From positions 1,426,001 to 1,490,000 of the forward strand of contig NZ_CP024996.1 in the NCBI RefSeq assembly GCF_003719195.1: a DNA stretch of 64,000 nt, read 5' to 3'. The translations under genes and the position numbers were made by a program. How positions within the stretch are numbered: the stretch's first letter is position 1; each line of letters starts with the position of its first letter. This DNA is from Herbaspirillum rubrisubalbicans. GTDB lineage: Bacteria; Pseudomonadota; Gammaproteobacteria; Burkholderiales; Burkholderiaceae_D. Shown here one piece after another: positions 50,047-59,006 of the stretch. Below the pieces are notes generated by a model, which ran no database searches, was not told the origin of the DNA, and worked only from the letters and a program-made list of their open reading frames with translations.

Positions 50047-52521
50047 TCAATGTCCCTGGTTGGTATTGTCCAGGAAGCGCCGCGCACTCTCGCTCTGCGG
50101 GCGGTTGGCCGATGTGCCAGGGGCCGCGCCCGGGCCGCCCGGCGCGCTGCCTGGCACGTTCGGTGCCGGTTGATTGTTGGCTGGTGTGGCCGGGGTCTGG
50201 TTAGTGGTCCAGCCGAAGAAGTTCGCCAGCGCATCGCCTGCCGTCACACCGACATTGGTCACCAGGCCATTGTTGGGAGTGAAGTTGTCGTAGTAGGGCT
50301 CGCCATCGATGAAGCGGATGCCATCCGGCACCGGCTGGTCGAACTGCGGCACGCCCTTCAAGGCCTTGGCCATGTAATCGACCCAGATCGGCAGTGCCAG
50401 TTGCGCGCCGAATTCCTTGCTGCCCAGGCTCTTGGGCTGGTCGTAACCCATCCAGGCGACGGTGGCCAGGGTGTGCTGGTAGCCGGCGAACCAGCCATCC
50501 ACGGCATCATTGGTGGTACCGGTCTTGCCGGCCAGGTCGGTGCGGCCAATGCTGTTGCTGCGCGCACCGGTACCGGCCTGGGCCACCGACCTGAGCAGGT
50601 TGGTCATGATATAGCTGTTGCGTTCGGCCACCACGCGCGGTGCGCCATTGCCCACGATCAGCGGGTCGGCCTTGGAGAGCACCTTGCCACGGGCATCGGT
50701 GATCTGCGAGATCAGATAGGGCTGGATCTTGTAGCCGCCGTTGGCAAACACCGAATAGGCCGCCGAGAGCTGCAATGGATTGGTCTGTCCTGCCCCCAGC
50801 GCCATGGGCAGGTAGGGCGGCACCTTGTCGGTATCGAAGCCATAGGTCCCGGTGATGAAGTCGCGGGCATAGGGCACGCCGATGTAGTCCAGCGTGCGGA
50901 TGGCCACCAGGTTCACCGACTTCTGCAAGGCGGTGCGCACCGTCATGGGGCCGGCCGGGGTTTCGTCATCCTTGGGTTCCCAGTTCGGCTGTCCGGGGCC
51001 GGCCGGGTAGGAGACCGGGGCATCGTTGACGATGGAGGCCGGTGCAAAACCCTTCTCCAGCGCAGCCGAATAGATGAAGGGCTTGAAGGTCGAACCCGGC
51101 TGGCGCCAGGCTTGCGTCACGTGGTTGAAATTGTTCTGGGTGAAGTCGAAGCCACCGACCAGGGCGCGGATGGCACCATCCTGCGGCACCACCGACACCA
51201 GCGCCGCTTCTACCTGCGGCAATTGCACCACCTGCCAGTTCTGCTTGGCATCCTGCATCACGCGGATCAGCGCACCCGGCGCGATGCGGATGTCCTTCTT
51301 GGCCTTTTCCGACAGGGCCGCGGCGACGAAGCGCAGGGCTTCGCCCTTGATGCTGATCTTGTCACCGCTGCGCAGCACCGCATCGATCTGCTTGGGGCTG
51401 GCGGCCACTACCACGGCGGCCAGGATGTCGTCGTTGTCGGGGTGGTCATCCATCACGTCATCGATGGCCGAGGCGCGGTCCTCGGCATTGGCCGGCAATT
51501 CGATGGTTTCTTCCGGGCCGCGATAGCCGTGGCGGCGGTCGTAATCCATCACGCCCTTGCGTACGGCCTGGTAAGCGGCCTGCTGGTCGGCGGCATTGAC
51601 CGTGGTGTAGACGTTGAAGCCCTGGGTATAGGTGTCTTCCTTGTACTGGGCGTACACCATCTGGCGCACCATTTCATTCACATATTCGGCGTGCACGGTG
51701 TACTGGCTGCCCGGGGCGCGCACCTTCAGCTCTTCCTTGGACGCCTTGTCGTACTGCGCCTGGGTGATGAAGCCCACGTCCAACATGCGTTGCAGGATGT
51801 ACTGCTGGCGGATGTGGGCGCGCTTGGGGTTGACGATGGGGTTGTAGGCCGAGGGCGCCTTGGGCAGGCCGGCCAGCATGGCGGCTTCGGCCAGGGTGAT
51901 GTCTTTGAGGTCCTTGCCGAAGTAGGTGCGGGCGGCGGCGGCAAAGCCGAAGGCGCGCTGGCCCAGGTAGATCTGGTTCATGTAGACCTCCAGGATCTGG
52001 TCCTTGGTCAGGGCATGTTCGATCTTGTTGGCCAGCAGCACTTCGTAGAGCTTGCGCGATAAGGTCTTTTCCTTGGTCAGGAAGACGTTGCGCGCCACCT
52101 GCATGGTAATGGTACTGGCACCCTGCGAGGCGCTGCCGCGCAGCACGTCGGTCACCAGTGCGCGGGCGATGCCGATCCAGTCGATGCCGCCGTGTTCGTA
52201 GAAGCGATAGTCTTCGATGGCCAGCACGGCATTCTTCATGTCGGCCGGGATGTCGTCGAGCTTGACCAGGCTGCGTTTTTCTTCACCAAACTCGCCCAGC
52301 AAGACCTTGTCGGCGGACCAGATGCGCAGCGGCACCTTGGGGCGGTAGTCGGTGATGAGGTCCAGCGAAGGCAGGCGCGGGTTGATGAAGATCAGTGCAT
52401 AGACCACCAGCAGCGCGCCGGCGACGCCCAGACCGAGGATGGATAGACCGATGAACTTGGCGACGTTGATACTGAGGAAGCCGCGCTGGCGGCGCAGGTC
52501 CGGCAAAGAGGAGAAAGGCAT
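50047..52521 (-). CDS. mrcA: Penicillin-binding protein 1A
   Basis: An 824-residue bifunctional class A PBP that polymerises and crosslinks peptidoglycan. After a cytoplasmic tail and TM (about 21-45) comes the GT51 glycosyltransferase (AVLAIEDYRFYEHGGIDWIG, GASTITMQVARNVFLTKEK). An OB-like linker follows, then the transpeptidase with SxxK in RQPGSTFKPFIYSAALEKGF, SxN in LQKSVNLVAIRTLD and KTG in LAGKTGTTNDAVDGWFAGYQ. The C-terminus is a Pro/Gly/Asn-rich tail. In many relatives ponA is divergent from the pilMNOPQ operon; here the divergent gene is uup. Confidence 0.97.
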   Translation of the reverse strand: MPFSSLPDLRRQRGFLSINVAKFIGLSILGLGVAGALLVVYALIFINPRLPSLDLITDYRPKVPLRIWSADKVLLGEFGEEKRSLVKLDDIPADMKNAVLAIEDYRFYEHGGIDWIGIARALVTDVLRGSASQGASTITMQVARNVFLTKEKTLSRKLYEVLLANKIEHALTKDQILEVYMNQIYLGQRAFGFAAAARTYFGKDLKDITLAEAAMLAGLPKAPSAYNPIVNPKRAHIRQQYILQRMLDVGFITQAQYDKASKEELKVRAPGSQYTVHAEYVNEMVRQMVYAQYKEDTYTQGFNVYTTVNAADQQAAYQAVRKGVMDYDRRHGYRGPEETIELPANAEDRASAIDDVMDDHPDNDDILAAVVVAASPKQIDAVLRSGDKISIKGEALRFVAAALSEKAKKDIRIAPGALIRVMQDAKQNWQVVQLPQVEAALVSVVPQDGAIRALVGGFDFTQNNFNHVTQAWRQPGSTFKPFIYSAALEKGFAPASIVNDAPVSYPAGPGQPNWEPKDDETPAGPMTVRTALQKSVNLVAIRTLDYIGVPYARDFITGTYGFDTDKVPPYLPMALGAGQTNPLQLSAAYSVFANGGYKIQPYLISQITDARGKVLSKADPLIVGNGAPRVVAERNSYIMTNLLRSVAQAGTGARSNSIGRTDLAGKTGTTNDAVDGWFAGYQHTLATVAWMGYDQPKSLGSKEFGAQLALPIWVDYMAKALKGVPQFDQPVPDGIRFIDGEPYYDNFTPNNGLVTNVGVTAGDALANFFGWTTNQTPATPANNQPAPNVPGSAPGGPGAAPGTSANRPQSESARRFLDNTNQGH

Positions 52522-52842
52522 GGGATGAGTGCGAATCGGGATGCGCTATCTTACCGCATCGCGCCGCCGAGCCGGCAGGCCACCCTGGGGCAATGCTTAA
52601 CCAGTTGTAACATCGCTCCCGCATGACGGGGAAATTCGAGGTTTTGTCGTTATTTTTCATCTATCCCGTTGCTATGATGCAAACCAGGGGCCGGTAATCC
52701 GGCTTGGCCTACGCTTAAATCAGCATTTCGGCGGCGCAGTCGGTACAATGCCGCTCTTGCGCTTTTTCCGCATCAAGCGCCTTCGCAATCCATCCTGCGC
52801 GGCCCCGGCCGTCGCATTCACGCAGATCAGGCAATACACGCT
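52522..52842. other. Divergent intergenic region between mrcA and uup
   Basis: Three hundred and twenty-one bases without a supported gene. It should hold promoters for both genes. The piece 52610-52690 is relatively AT-rich (TTGTCGTTATTTTTCATC near 52644); GCCGGTAATCCGGCTTGG near 52691 can form a short hairpin. Confidence 0.45.
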
Positions 52843-54765
52843 ATGGCAGTCATCTCCCTTACCGACGCGCAACTGGCCTTTGGCCACGTGGCCCTTCTCG
52901 ATCACGCCGAATTCTCGCTGGAGACCGGCGAACGCATCGGCCTGATCGGCCGCAACGGCACCGGCAAGTCCTCGCTGCTGAAGATCATCGCCGGCCGCTC
53001 CAAGCTCGACGATGGCTTGCTGGTGATGCAGCAGGGCCTGAAGATTGCCTACGTCGATCAGGAACCGCATTTCCCTGCCGAGATGACGGTGTTCGACGCC
53101 GTGGCTTCGGGTCTGGGCGAGTTGCCGGCGCTGCTGGCCGAATATGAAGCCATCACCGGCCAGTTCGGCGGCGATAACGACGACGCCTTGCTGGAACGGA
53201 TGCACCAGATCCAGACCGTGCTGGATGCGGCCGACGCCTGGTCCATCGGCAACAAGGTCGAGACCACCCTGGACAAGCTCAACCTGAACCGCGAGGCCCG
53301 CATCGGCGAGCTGTCTGGCGGTATGAAGAAACGTGTGGCGCTGGCTTGCGGGCTGGTGGGCAACCCCGATGTGCTGCTGCTGGACGAGCCGACCAACCAC
53401 CTCGATTTCGGCTCCATCCTGTGGCTGGAAGGGCTACTGCGCGACTTCAAGGGCAGCATCCTCTTCATCACCCATGATCGCAGCTTCCTGGACAATGTCT
53501 CGACCCGCATCATCGAACTGGATCGCGGCAAGATTCTCTCCTTCCCCGGCAACTTCACCACTTACCAGACCCGCAAGGCCGAGCTGCTGGCCAATGAAGA
53601 AGTGGAAAACGCCAAGTTCGACAAATTCCTGGCGCAGGAAGAAGTCTGGATCCGCAAGGGCGTGCAAGCCCGCCGCACCCGTGACGAAGGCCGCGTGCGC
53701 CGGCTGGAAGCCCTGCGCGTGCAACGCAGCGAGCGCCGCGAACGGCAGGGCCAGGTCAAGCTGGAAGTGGGTACCGGTGAGCGTTCCGGCAAGATCGTGG
53801 CGGAACTGGAGAATGTGAACAAGGCCTACGGTCCCAAGACCATCGTGCGCGACTTCAGCACCATCCTCATGCGTGGCGACAAGGTCGGCCTGATCGGCCA
53901 GAACGGCGCCGGCAAGACCACGCTGTTGAAGCTGATCCTGGGCGAGGAAGCACCCGACAGCGGCACGGTCAAGCAGGGTACCAAGATGCAGGTGGCGTAT
54001 TTCGATCAGATGCGCGCGCAATTGAATGAAGAAACGACGCTGGCCGATACCATCGCGCCGGGCAGCGACTGGGTCGAAGTCAACGGCCAGCGCAAGCACG
54101 TGATGACCTACCTGTCGGACTTCCTGTTCGCCCCCGAACGCGCCCGCTCGCCGGTGCGCACGCTCTCCGGTGGCGAGCGCAACCGCCTGCTGCTGGCGCG
54201 CCTGTTCGCCAAGCCGGCCAATGTGCTGGTGCTGGATGAGCCGACCAACGACCTCGACATCGATACCCTGGAACTGCTCGAAGAGCTGCTGGAAGAGTAT
54301 GACGGCACGGTGTTCCTGGTCAGCCACGACCGCATGTTCCTGGACAACGTGGTGACCCAGGTGATCGCCGCCGAAGGCAATGGTGTCTGGCGCGAATACG
54401 TGGGCGGCTATTCCGACTGGGAACGCCAGCGCCCGACCCAGCAGGCGGCAGCCTCCAAGGCAGCGGCCAAGGCCGCCGACAAGAGCGAGAGCAAGGCCGA
54501 GTCGACCATGGCCGCGCCGGTGGTGGCCGCCCCGGTGGCCAAGAAGAAACTGAGCTACAAGGAACAGCGCGAACTGGACGAACTGCCCAAGCGCATCGCC
54601 GCGCTGGAAGCAGAACAGAAGGAGATTTCAGCCAAGCTGGCCGACCCGGACTTGTACAAGAAGAGCGCCGATGAGGCCGTCAAGCTCAACCAGCGCTTCG
54701 CCGAGATCGACGAAGAATTGCTGGTGAGCCTGGAACGCTGGGAAGAAATCGAAGGGAAGAAGTAA
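52843..54765 (+). CDS. uup: ABC-F ATPase Uup
   Basis: A 640-residue soluble ABC-F protein with two nucleotide-binding domains and no TM helices. NBD1 has IGLIGRNGTGKSSLLKIIAG, signature IGELSGGMKKRVALACGLVG and LLLDEPTNHLDF. NBD2 has GLIGQNGAGKTTLLKLILGE, LSGGERNRLLLARLF and LVLDEPTNDLDIDT. The C-terminal extension (KLSYKEQRELDELPKRIAAL and the coiled coil up to SLERWEEIEGKK) is the Uup DNA-binding domain. Uup is linked to replication, precise transposon excision and ribosome function. It is divergent from mrcA and convergent with the SirB1-like gene. Confidence 0.95.
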   Translation: MAVISLTDAQLAFGHVALLDHAEFSLETGERIGLIGRNGTGKSSLLKIIAGRSKLDDGLLVMQQGLKIAYVDQEPHFPAEMTVFDAVASGLGELPALLAEYEAITGQFGGDNDDALLERMHQIQTVLDAADAWSIGNKVETTLDKLNLNREARIGELSGGMKKRVALACGLVGNPDVLLLDEPTNHLDFGSILWLEGLLRDFKGSILFITHDRSFLDNVSTRIIELDRGKILSFPGNFTTYQTRKAELLANEEVENAKFDKFLAQEEVWIRKGVQARRTRDEGRVRRLEALRVQRSERRERQGQVKLEVGTGERSGKIVAELENVNKAYGPKTIVRDFSTILMRGDKVGLIGQNGAGKTTLLKLILGEEAPDSGTVKQGTKMQVAYFDQMRAQLNEETTLADTIAPGSDWVEVNGQRKHVMTYLSDFLFAPERARSPVRTLSGGERNRLLLARLFAKPANVLVLDEPTNDLDIDTLELLEELLEEYDGTVFLVSHDRMFLDNVVTQVIAAEGNGVWREYVGGYSDWERQRPTQQAAASKAAAKAADKSESKAESTMAAPVVAAPVAKKKLSYKEQRELDELPKRIAALEAEQKEISAKLADPDLYKKSADEAVKLNQRFAEIDEELLVSLERWEEIEGKK

Positions 54766-54783
54766 GGCCGCAAGCCGACACGA

Positions 54784-55632
54784 TCAGCTCGGCTTGCGCA
54801 AGGCTTCGCGCAGGTCGGGCAGCATCTCGCGCAGGTTGGGCGCGTCCTCGGCCTGCGGGCGCAGGGCCAGGTAGGCTTCCAGATCTTCCAGCGCCGCCTG
54901 GGCCTGGCCCAGGTTGGCGTAGGCCAGGCCGCGGTCGCGCTTTTCGGTGATTTCCTCGGGTAGCAGGATCACCAGGCGCTCCTGCACATCCAGCACTTGC
55001 TGCCAGCGCTGGCTTTCCATGAAGATGGCCTTGAGGTTGCGCAACATGCGCGCCAGGATTTCGCGTGGATGGGCTGCGCGCAGGTAGGCCGCCAGCGGCA
55101 ATTCATCGCCGAAGTCTTCTTCCGGGTGATGCGCCAGGAAGGGTTCCAGCCGCTCTTCCAGCTCCTGCCGCGAGAGGCTGGCGCCATTCATGGGATCAAG
55201 CACGATTTCACCCGATTGCACCGACAGCTTCATCAGAAAGTGGCCGGGGAAGGACACGCCCTTCATATCCAGCCCGATGTGCTGGGCCAGTTCGATATAG
55301 ACCACCGCCAATGAGATGGGAATGCCGCGCCGCGTCGAGATGACGCGGTGGATGTAACTGTTATCGGGATCGTAGTAATTGTTGACGTTGCCGGCGAAGG
55401 CCATTTCCTGGAAGAAGAAATGGTTCAACATGCGCAGCTTCTGGATCTGCGAGGCATCCGAGGGCAGGCGCTGCTTGAGCTTGGCGGCCAGGTTGTCCAG
55501 CGCCATTTCTTCCTCGGCGAAGTCCATTTCGGGATAGAAATCCTGTCCCAGCGTCAAGGCGGATTCGAACAAGGGAATCGAATCGTCCTGGCGCACCAGC
55601 GAAGCGAAATAGTCGAGGGAGGTGAGCGTCAT
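54784..55632 (-). CDS. SirB1-family transglutaminase-like/TPR protein
   Basis: About 282 residues. The N-terminal two thirds are a SirB1-type transglutaminase-like domain: LNHFFFQEMAFAGNVNNYYD, YIHRVISTRRGIPISLAVVY, then GLDMKGVSFPGHFLMKLSVQ with the conserved His, and VLDPMNGASLSRQEL with Asp. The active-site Cys position is Ser/Ile here (GIPISLA), so peptidase activity is unlikely. The C-terminus has TPR-like helices (GLAYANLGQAQAALEDLEAY). In several bacteria the gene lies near prmC/sirB. An alternative start is at 55641. The function is not established. Confidence 0.88.
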   Translation of the reverse strand: MTLTSLDYFASLVRQDDSIPLFESALTLGQDFYPEMDFAEEEMALDNLAAKLKQRLPSDASQIQKLRMLNHFFFQEMAFAGNVNNYYDPDNSYIHRVISTRRGIPISLAVVYIELAQHIGLDMKGVSFPGHFLMKLSVQSGEIVLDPMNGASLSRQELEERLEPFLAHHPEEDFGDELPLAAYLRAAHPREILARMLRNLKAIFMESQRWQQVLDVQERLVILLPEEITEKRDRGLAYANLGQAQAALEDLEAYLALRPQAEDAPNLREMLPDLREALRKPS

Positions 55633-55722
55633 GGCACCCATGCTATCAAAATATTGCGCGCTGCGTCAGGTCTGCTGCTTGGGCAGTGAAATTTCTTGTT
55701 GCGGGCGGTCCCAGCCTTATCC

Positions 55723-57276
55723 TCAGCGGCGCGCGATGCGCTTGAATTCACGCAGGTGGAAACCCATCGCAAACAGCGGCCCGAAGTAGGCCAGCGTACA
55801 CACCACCAGCACCAGCACCAGCGCTCCGATGCGCAACAAGGGATGAGCGCGCAGAGCGACCCAGTCGAAGTGGCCGGCCATCCACAGCGCCACCCCGGCC
55901 ATGATCAGCAGGGCGCCGGTCAGGCGCACCAGGAACAAGCCCCAGCCCGGACGCGGCACATAGATCTGGCGCCGGCGCAGACCGATGAACAGGCATAGCG
56001 CATTGAGGCAAGCGCCCAGGCCGATGGACAGCGCCAGTCCGGCATGGGAGAAGAGCGGCACGAAGAGGCTGTTCATGGCCTGGGTGGCGATGAGGACGCC
56101 CACGGCGATCATCACCGGTGTGCGGATATCCTGCTTGGCATAGAAGCCGGGCGCCAGGATCTTGACCAGGATCAGACCCAGCAGGCCGACGCCATAGGCC
56201 ACCAGCGCGTGGCCGACCATGGTCACCGAGAGCGCATCGAAGCGGCCATAGTGGAACAGGGTGGCCGTCAAGGGTTCGGACAGCGTGGCCAGCCCGACTG
56301 CTGCCGGCATGGCCAGCATGAAGGTCAGGCGCAGGCCCCAGTCCAGCAGGGCCGAGTATTCTTCCATGTCATTGGCGGCATGGGCGTTGGACAGGCTGGG
56401 CAGCAGGATCGTACCCAGCGCCACACCCAGCAGCGCCGTGGGGAATTCCATCAGGCGATCGGCATAGGTCAGCCAGGACACGCTGCCATGCTGCAGGCGC
56501 GAGGCGATGTTGGTGTTGATCATCAGGCTGATCTGGGCCGCCGAGACCGCAAAGACGGCCGGCCCCATCTTCTGCAAGACCCGTTTGACGCCGGCGTCGC
56601 GCAGGCCCAGCATGGGGTTCCAGTACAGGCGCGGCAACATGCCGATCTTGATCAAGGCGGGGATTTGGATGGCCACCTGCAGGATGCCGCCCACCAGCAC
56701 GGCAAAGGCCATGGCATAGATGGGCTGCGCCATGAAGGGCGCCACGAACAGCGAGGCGACGATGAAGGAAACGTTCAACAACACCGAGGTGACCGCCGGG
56801 ATCTTGAATTCCTTCCAGGTGTTCAGGATGCCCCCGGCCAGCGCCACGAAGGCCATGAAGCCGATGTAGGGGAACATGATGCGGGTCATCAGCACCGAGG
56901 CGTGGAAGGCGTCCGGGTCGTATTGCAGGCCGGTGGCGATGAAATAGACCACGAAGGGCGTGGCCACGATGCCCACCACGCAGGTGATGAGCATGACCCA
57001 CATCAGGGCGGTGGCCACGTGGTCCACCAGATGCTTGGTCTCGTCGTGGCCGCGGCGGTTCTTGTATTCGGCCAGGATGGGCACGAAGGCCTGCGAGAAC
57101 GCGCCCTCGGCAAACAGCCGGCGCAGCAGGTTGGGAATGCGGAAGGCGATGTTGAAGGCGTCGGTATAGGCGGAAGCGCCAAAGGTACGGGCAAACAGGA
57201 TTTCCCGGACCAGTCCGCTGATGCGCGAGAGCATCGTCATGCCGGAGATGGCGGCTAGCGTTTTATGCAAGTTCAT
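55723..57276 (-). CDS. murJ: Lipid II flippase MurJ (MviN)
   Basis: A 517-residue membrane protein with 14 predicted TM helices of the MOP superfamily. Diagnostic blocks are KTLAAISGMTMLSRISGLVR, FGASAYTDAFNIAFRIPNLL with the conserved Arg, RRLFAEGAFSQAFVPILAEY and the TM7-region Arg in DAGVKRVLQKMGPAVF. It flips the peptidoglycan precursor lipid II across the inner membrane and is normally essential. It is divergent from rpsT, an arrangement common in proteobacteria. Confidence 0.97.
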   Translation of the reverse strand: MNLHKTLAAISGMTMLSRISGLVREILFARTFGASAYTDAFNIAFRIPNLLRRLFAEGAFSQAFVPILAEYKNRRGHDETKHLVDHVATALMWVMLITCVVGIVATPFVVYFIATGLQYDPDAFHASVLMTRIMFPYIGFMAFVALAGGILNTWKEFKIPAVTSVLLNVSFIVASLFVAPFMAQPIYAMAFAVLVGGILQVAIQIPALIKIGMLPRLYWNPMLGLRDAGVKRVLQKMGPAVFAVSAAQISLMINTNIASRLQHGSVSWLTYADRLMEFPTALLGVALGTILLPSLSNAHAANDMEEYSALLDWGLRLTFMLAMPAAVGLATLSEPLTATLFHYGRFDALSVTMVGHALVAYGVGLLGLILVKILAPGFYAKQDIRTPVMIAVGVLIATQAMNSLFVPLFSHAGLALSIGLGACLNALCLFIGLRRRQIYVPRPGWGLFLVRLTGALLIMAGVALWMAGHFDWVALRAHPLLRIGALVLVLVVCTLAYFGPLFAMGFHLREFKRIARR

Positions 57277-57499
57277 GGTGCGGCATTATAGCGGGGGGCT
57301 GGCGGCGGCGGCCGCAATCGGCGGTGGGTGAGGCTTTGGCGAGGTGGATATGAAGCTTGGCGCAATAGAGTGCGTCTGACAGGGCCAGGTTCGCGGATTG
57401 ACATGAATTTCTTTACGACAATGGTCGAGGCGAGCCGAGCGGTGTGGGGCGGTATCGCAACGGATAGCGCCGGGTTTACGGTAGAAGCGGACAAGTTGA

Positions 57500-57528
57500 T
57501 TGCCTTGTCAGGTAAATCTCGTTATAAT
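57500..57528 (+). promoter_or_regulatory. rpsT sigma-70 promoter
   Basis: TTGCCT at 57500-57505 and a perfect TATAAT at 57523-57528, 17 bp apart. Spacing and hexamers are very like the carAB promoter. The leader to the rpsT start is about 70 nt. The rest of the murJ-rpsT gap (57277-57499) shows nothing certain. Confidence 0.8.
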
Positions 57529-57555
57529 CCGATGCTTTACAGAATTTGGCATCGC

Positions 57556-57586
57556 GAGTCCTAGGGGTTTGCGGCGCAAACGACTC
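57556..57586 (+). promoter_or_regulatory. rpsT mRNA leader hairpin
   Basis: GTTTGC (57567) and GCAAAC (57576-57581) form an inner stem; GAGTC (57556-57560) and GACTC (57582-57586) form an outer stem with a 6-base bulge on the 5' side. It ends 8 bp before the AGGA ribosome-binding site. S20 represses its own translation in E. coli, so this could be a protein-binding leader. Confidence 0.5.
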
Positions 57587-57605
57587 TCGATTTAGGATAA
57601 TTTTC

Positions 57606-57872
57606 ATGGCAAATACCGCACAGGCACGTAAGCGTGCTCGTCAAGCAGTCAAGCAAAACGCTCACAACTCGAGCCAGCGCTCGACCCTGCGCACCGCAAT
57701 CAAGGCAGTTCGCAAGGCCATCGCTGCCGGCGACAAGGCTGCAGCAACCTCCGTGTTCCAATCTTCGGTCTCGACCATCGACAGCATCGCCGACAAGAAG
57801 ATCATCCACAAGAACAAGGCCGCTCGCCACAAGAGCCGCCTGGCTGCTGCCCTGAAGGCCCTGGCTGCTTAA
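57606..57872 (+). CDS. rpsT: 30S ribosomal protein S20
   Basis: An 88-residue, very basic, all-helical primary binding protein of 16S rRNA. The start [20 protein letters not shown], the middle [20 protein letters not shown] and the end [20 protein letters not shown] are typical S20. AGGA lies 8 bp upstream of the ATG; the open frame extends upstream but with no similarity. Its own promoter, leader hairpin and terminator make it a one-gene transcript. Confidence 0.98.
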   Translation: MANTAQARKRARQAVKQNAHNSSQRSTLRTAIKAVRKAIAAGDKAAATSVFQSSVSTIDSIADKKIIHKNKAARHKSRLAAALKALAA

Positions 57873-57928
57873 TTGCTCCTGGTCTTGAGCTGAAGCGCGG
57901 CGGCGCCCGCTTCAGACTGCAGTACAAG

Positions 57929-57957
57929 AAAAACCGCTTATTGCTAAGCGGTTTTTT
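57929..57957 (+). terminator. Terminator of rpsT
   Basis: AAAAACCGCTTA and TAAGCGGTTTTT form a 12-bp stem with the loop TTGC, and the T-run continues. Confidence 0.92.
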
Positions 57958-57986
57958 GCATTGGTACGACTGACTTGCACTTCTCC

Positions 57987-58448
57987 TTAGGGCAGGCCTT
58001 CCACCTTGCTGCCGGGCTTGATGTTCTTTTGCTTGAACCAGCCCTTGTTCATTTCCAGCGCATAGACCGCTGCGCGCTTGGCACAGTGCGAATCCAGGGT
58101 CTGTTCCTTCATTTCCTCGATGTTGATGATGAAGCCTTTTTCATCCATGAAGGCCACCGACAGCGGGATCAGGGTATTTTTCATCCACATGCACACGCCG
58201 GCCGGCTGGCCGAACAGGAACAGCATCCCCTCGTTGTCGCCCATCTTTTCGCGGAACATCAGCCCCTGCTCGCGCTCGGCCTCGGTCTGGGCCACTTCGG
58301 CCTTGATCAGGTGGATGCCGATATTGAGCTGGGTGGTGGGAAACTTGCGTACCTGCGGCGTTTGCGCGCTGGCGCTGCAGAGGCAGCCAGCGGCCAGCAG
58401 GGCGGCGGCGCTGGTCATGAAGAAGCGGGAAAGTGAAGATTGGCGCAT
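57987..58448 (-). CDS. DUF192 family periplasmic protein
   Basis: About 153 residues with a signal peptide (SRFFMTSAAALLAAGCLCSA). The DUF192 domain shows QTEAEREQGLMFREKMGDNE, GMLFLFGQPAGVCMWMKNTL and IPLSVAFMDEKGFIINIEEM, then AAVYALEMNKGWFKQKNIKP. The family is small, soluble and of unknown function; it often lies alone. A Cys pair (GVCMWM and SHCAKR) may form a disulfide. The start could be 58454 or 58448; both give the same signal peptide core. Confidence 0.88.
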   Translation of the reverse strand: MRQSSLSRFFMTSAAALLAAGCLCSASAQTPQVRKFPTTQLNIGIHLIKAEVAQTEAEREQGLMFREKMGDNEGMLFLFGQPAGVCMWMKNTLIPLSVAFMDEKGFIINIEEMKEQTLDSHCAKRAAVYALEMNKGWFKQKNIKPGSKVEGLP

Positions 58449-58582
58449 GTTCATTATCAATCGTGGGTGGAGTCAGGCAAGGCAAGCAGGATAGCAGCAG
58501 CGGGGCAGGGTGTGCACGCGCCTTGCGGGACGGCTGGATGAGGTGGGGATAAATGTCGCCCGGCACGAAGCGAGCGGGCATG

Positions 58583-58609
58583 AAAAAAGGCAGGACTAGC
58601 CTGCCTTTT
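58583..58609 (-). terminator. Terminator of the small Lys/Ala-rich gene
   Basis: AAAGGCAGG and CCTGCCTTT pair over 9 bp around a 5-base loop; on the minus strand the stem is followed by a T-run of six. It lies 18 bp after the stop codon. Confidence 0.88.
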
Positions 58610-58626
58610 GAATTGCCAAACGCGAA

Positions 58627-58806
58627 TTACTTGGCTGCGTCAGCTGCTGCGGCCTTCTTTGCCTTCTTTGCCTTCTTGGCCTTCTTCGCCTTCTTGGCCT
58701 TCGGAGCAGCGGCTTCAGCCTTCGGTGCTTCCGGAGCGGCCGGAGCTTGTGCGAAAGCGGCAGTTGCGAACAGACCAGCGATCAGAGCGGCGATCAATTT
58801 TTTCAT
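58627..58806 (-). CDS. Small secreted Lys/Ala-repeat protein, 59 residues
   Basis: The minus strand from the ATG at 58806 encodes 59 residues. MKKLIAALIAGLFATAAFAQ is a clear signal peptide with an AFA cleavage site. The mature 40 residues are an Ala/Pro/Glu segment, then five repeats of the triplet-like unit KAK/KKA (about 36-51), then AAAADAAK. AAGGA lies about 7 bp before the start and a strong terminator follows, so this looks like a real, well-expressed gene. The mature peptide is very basic; acid-shock-like or envelope/nucleic-acid-binding roles are possible. The gene is too short for usual ORF cut-offs and is easily missed. No family was recognised with certainty. Confidence 0.82.
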   Translation of the reverse strand: MKKLIAALIAGLFATAAFAQAPAAPEAPKAEAAAPKAKKAKKAKKAKKAKKAAAADAAK

Positions 58807-59006
58807 TTTGCGTCCTTCAATTCAACATGTTAGGGATGTGAGGCAAACGATGATTCGTGCGAATCACTGCCAATAACGATGGGCGCGTATGAAGGTTGAC
58901 ACCGGTTTTGATCTTTTTTATCGGAATTCTCGAAAAATTGTGCAGGCTTGGGAATGGTATGGTTGTCAGATAGATCACTATTCATGACGCTCTGCATTTT
59001 CTACGT

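Noticed and set aside
57328..57564. 78-residue frame before rpsT
   Set aside because: It covers the rpsT promoter and leader, has no good ribosome-binding site and no recognisable product.
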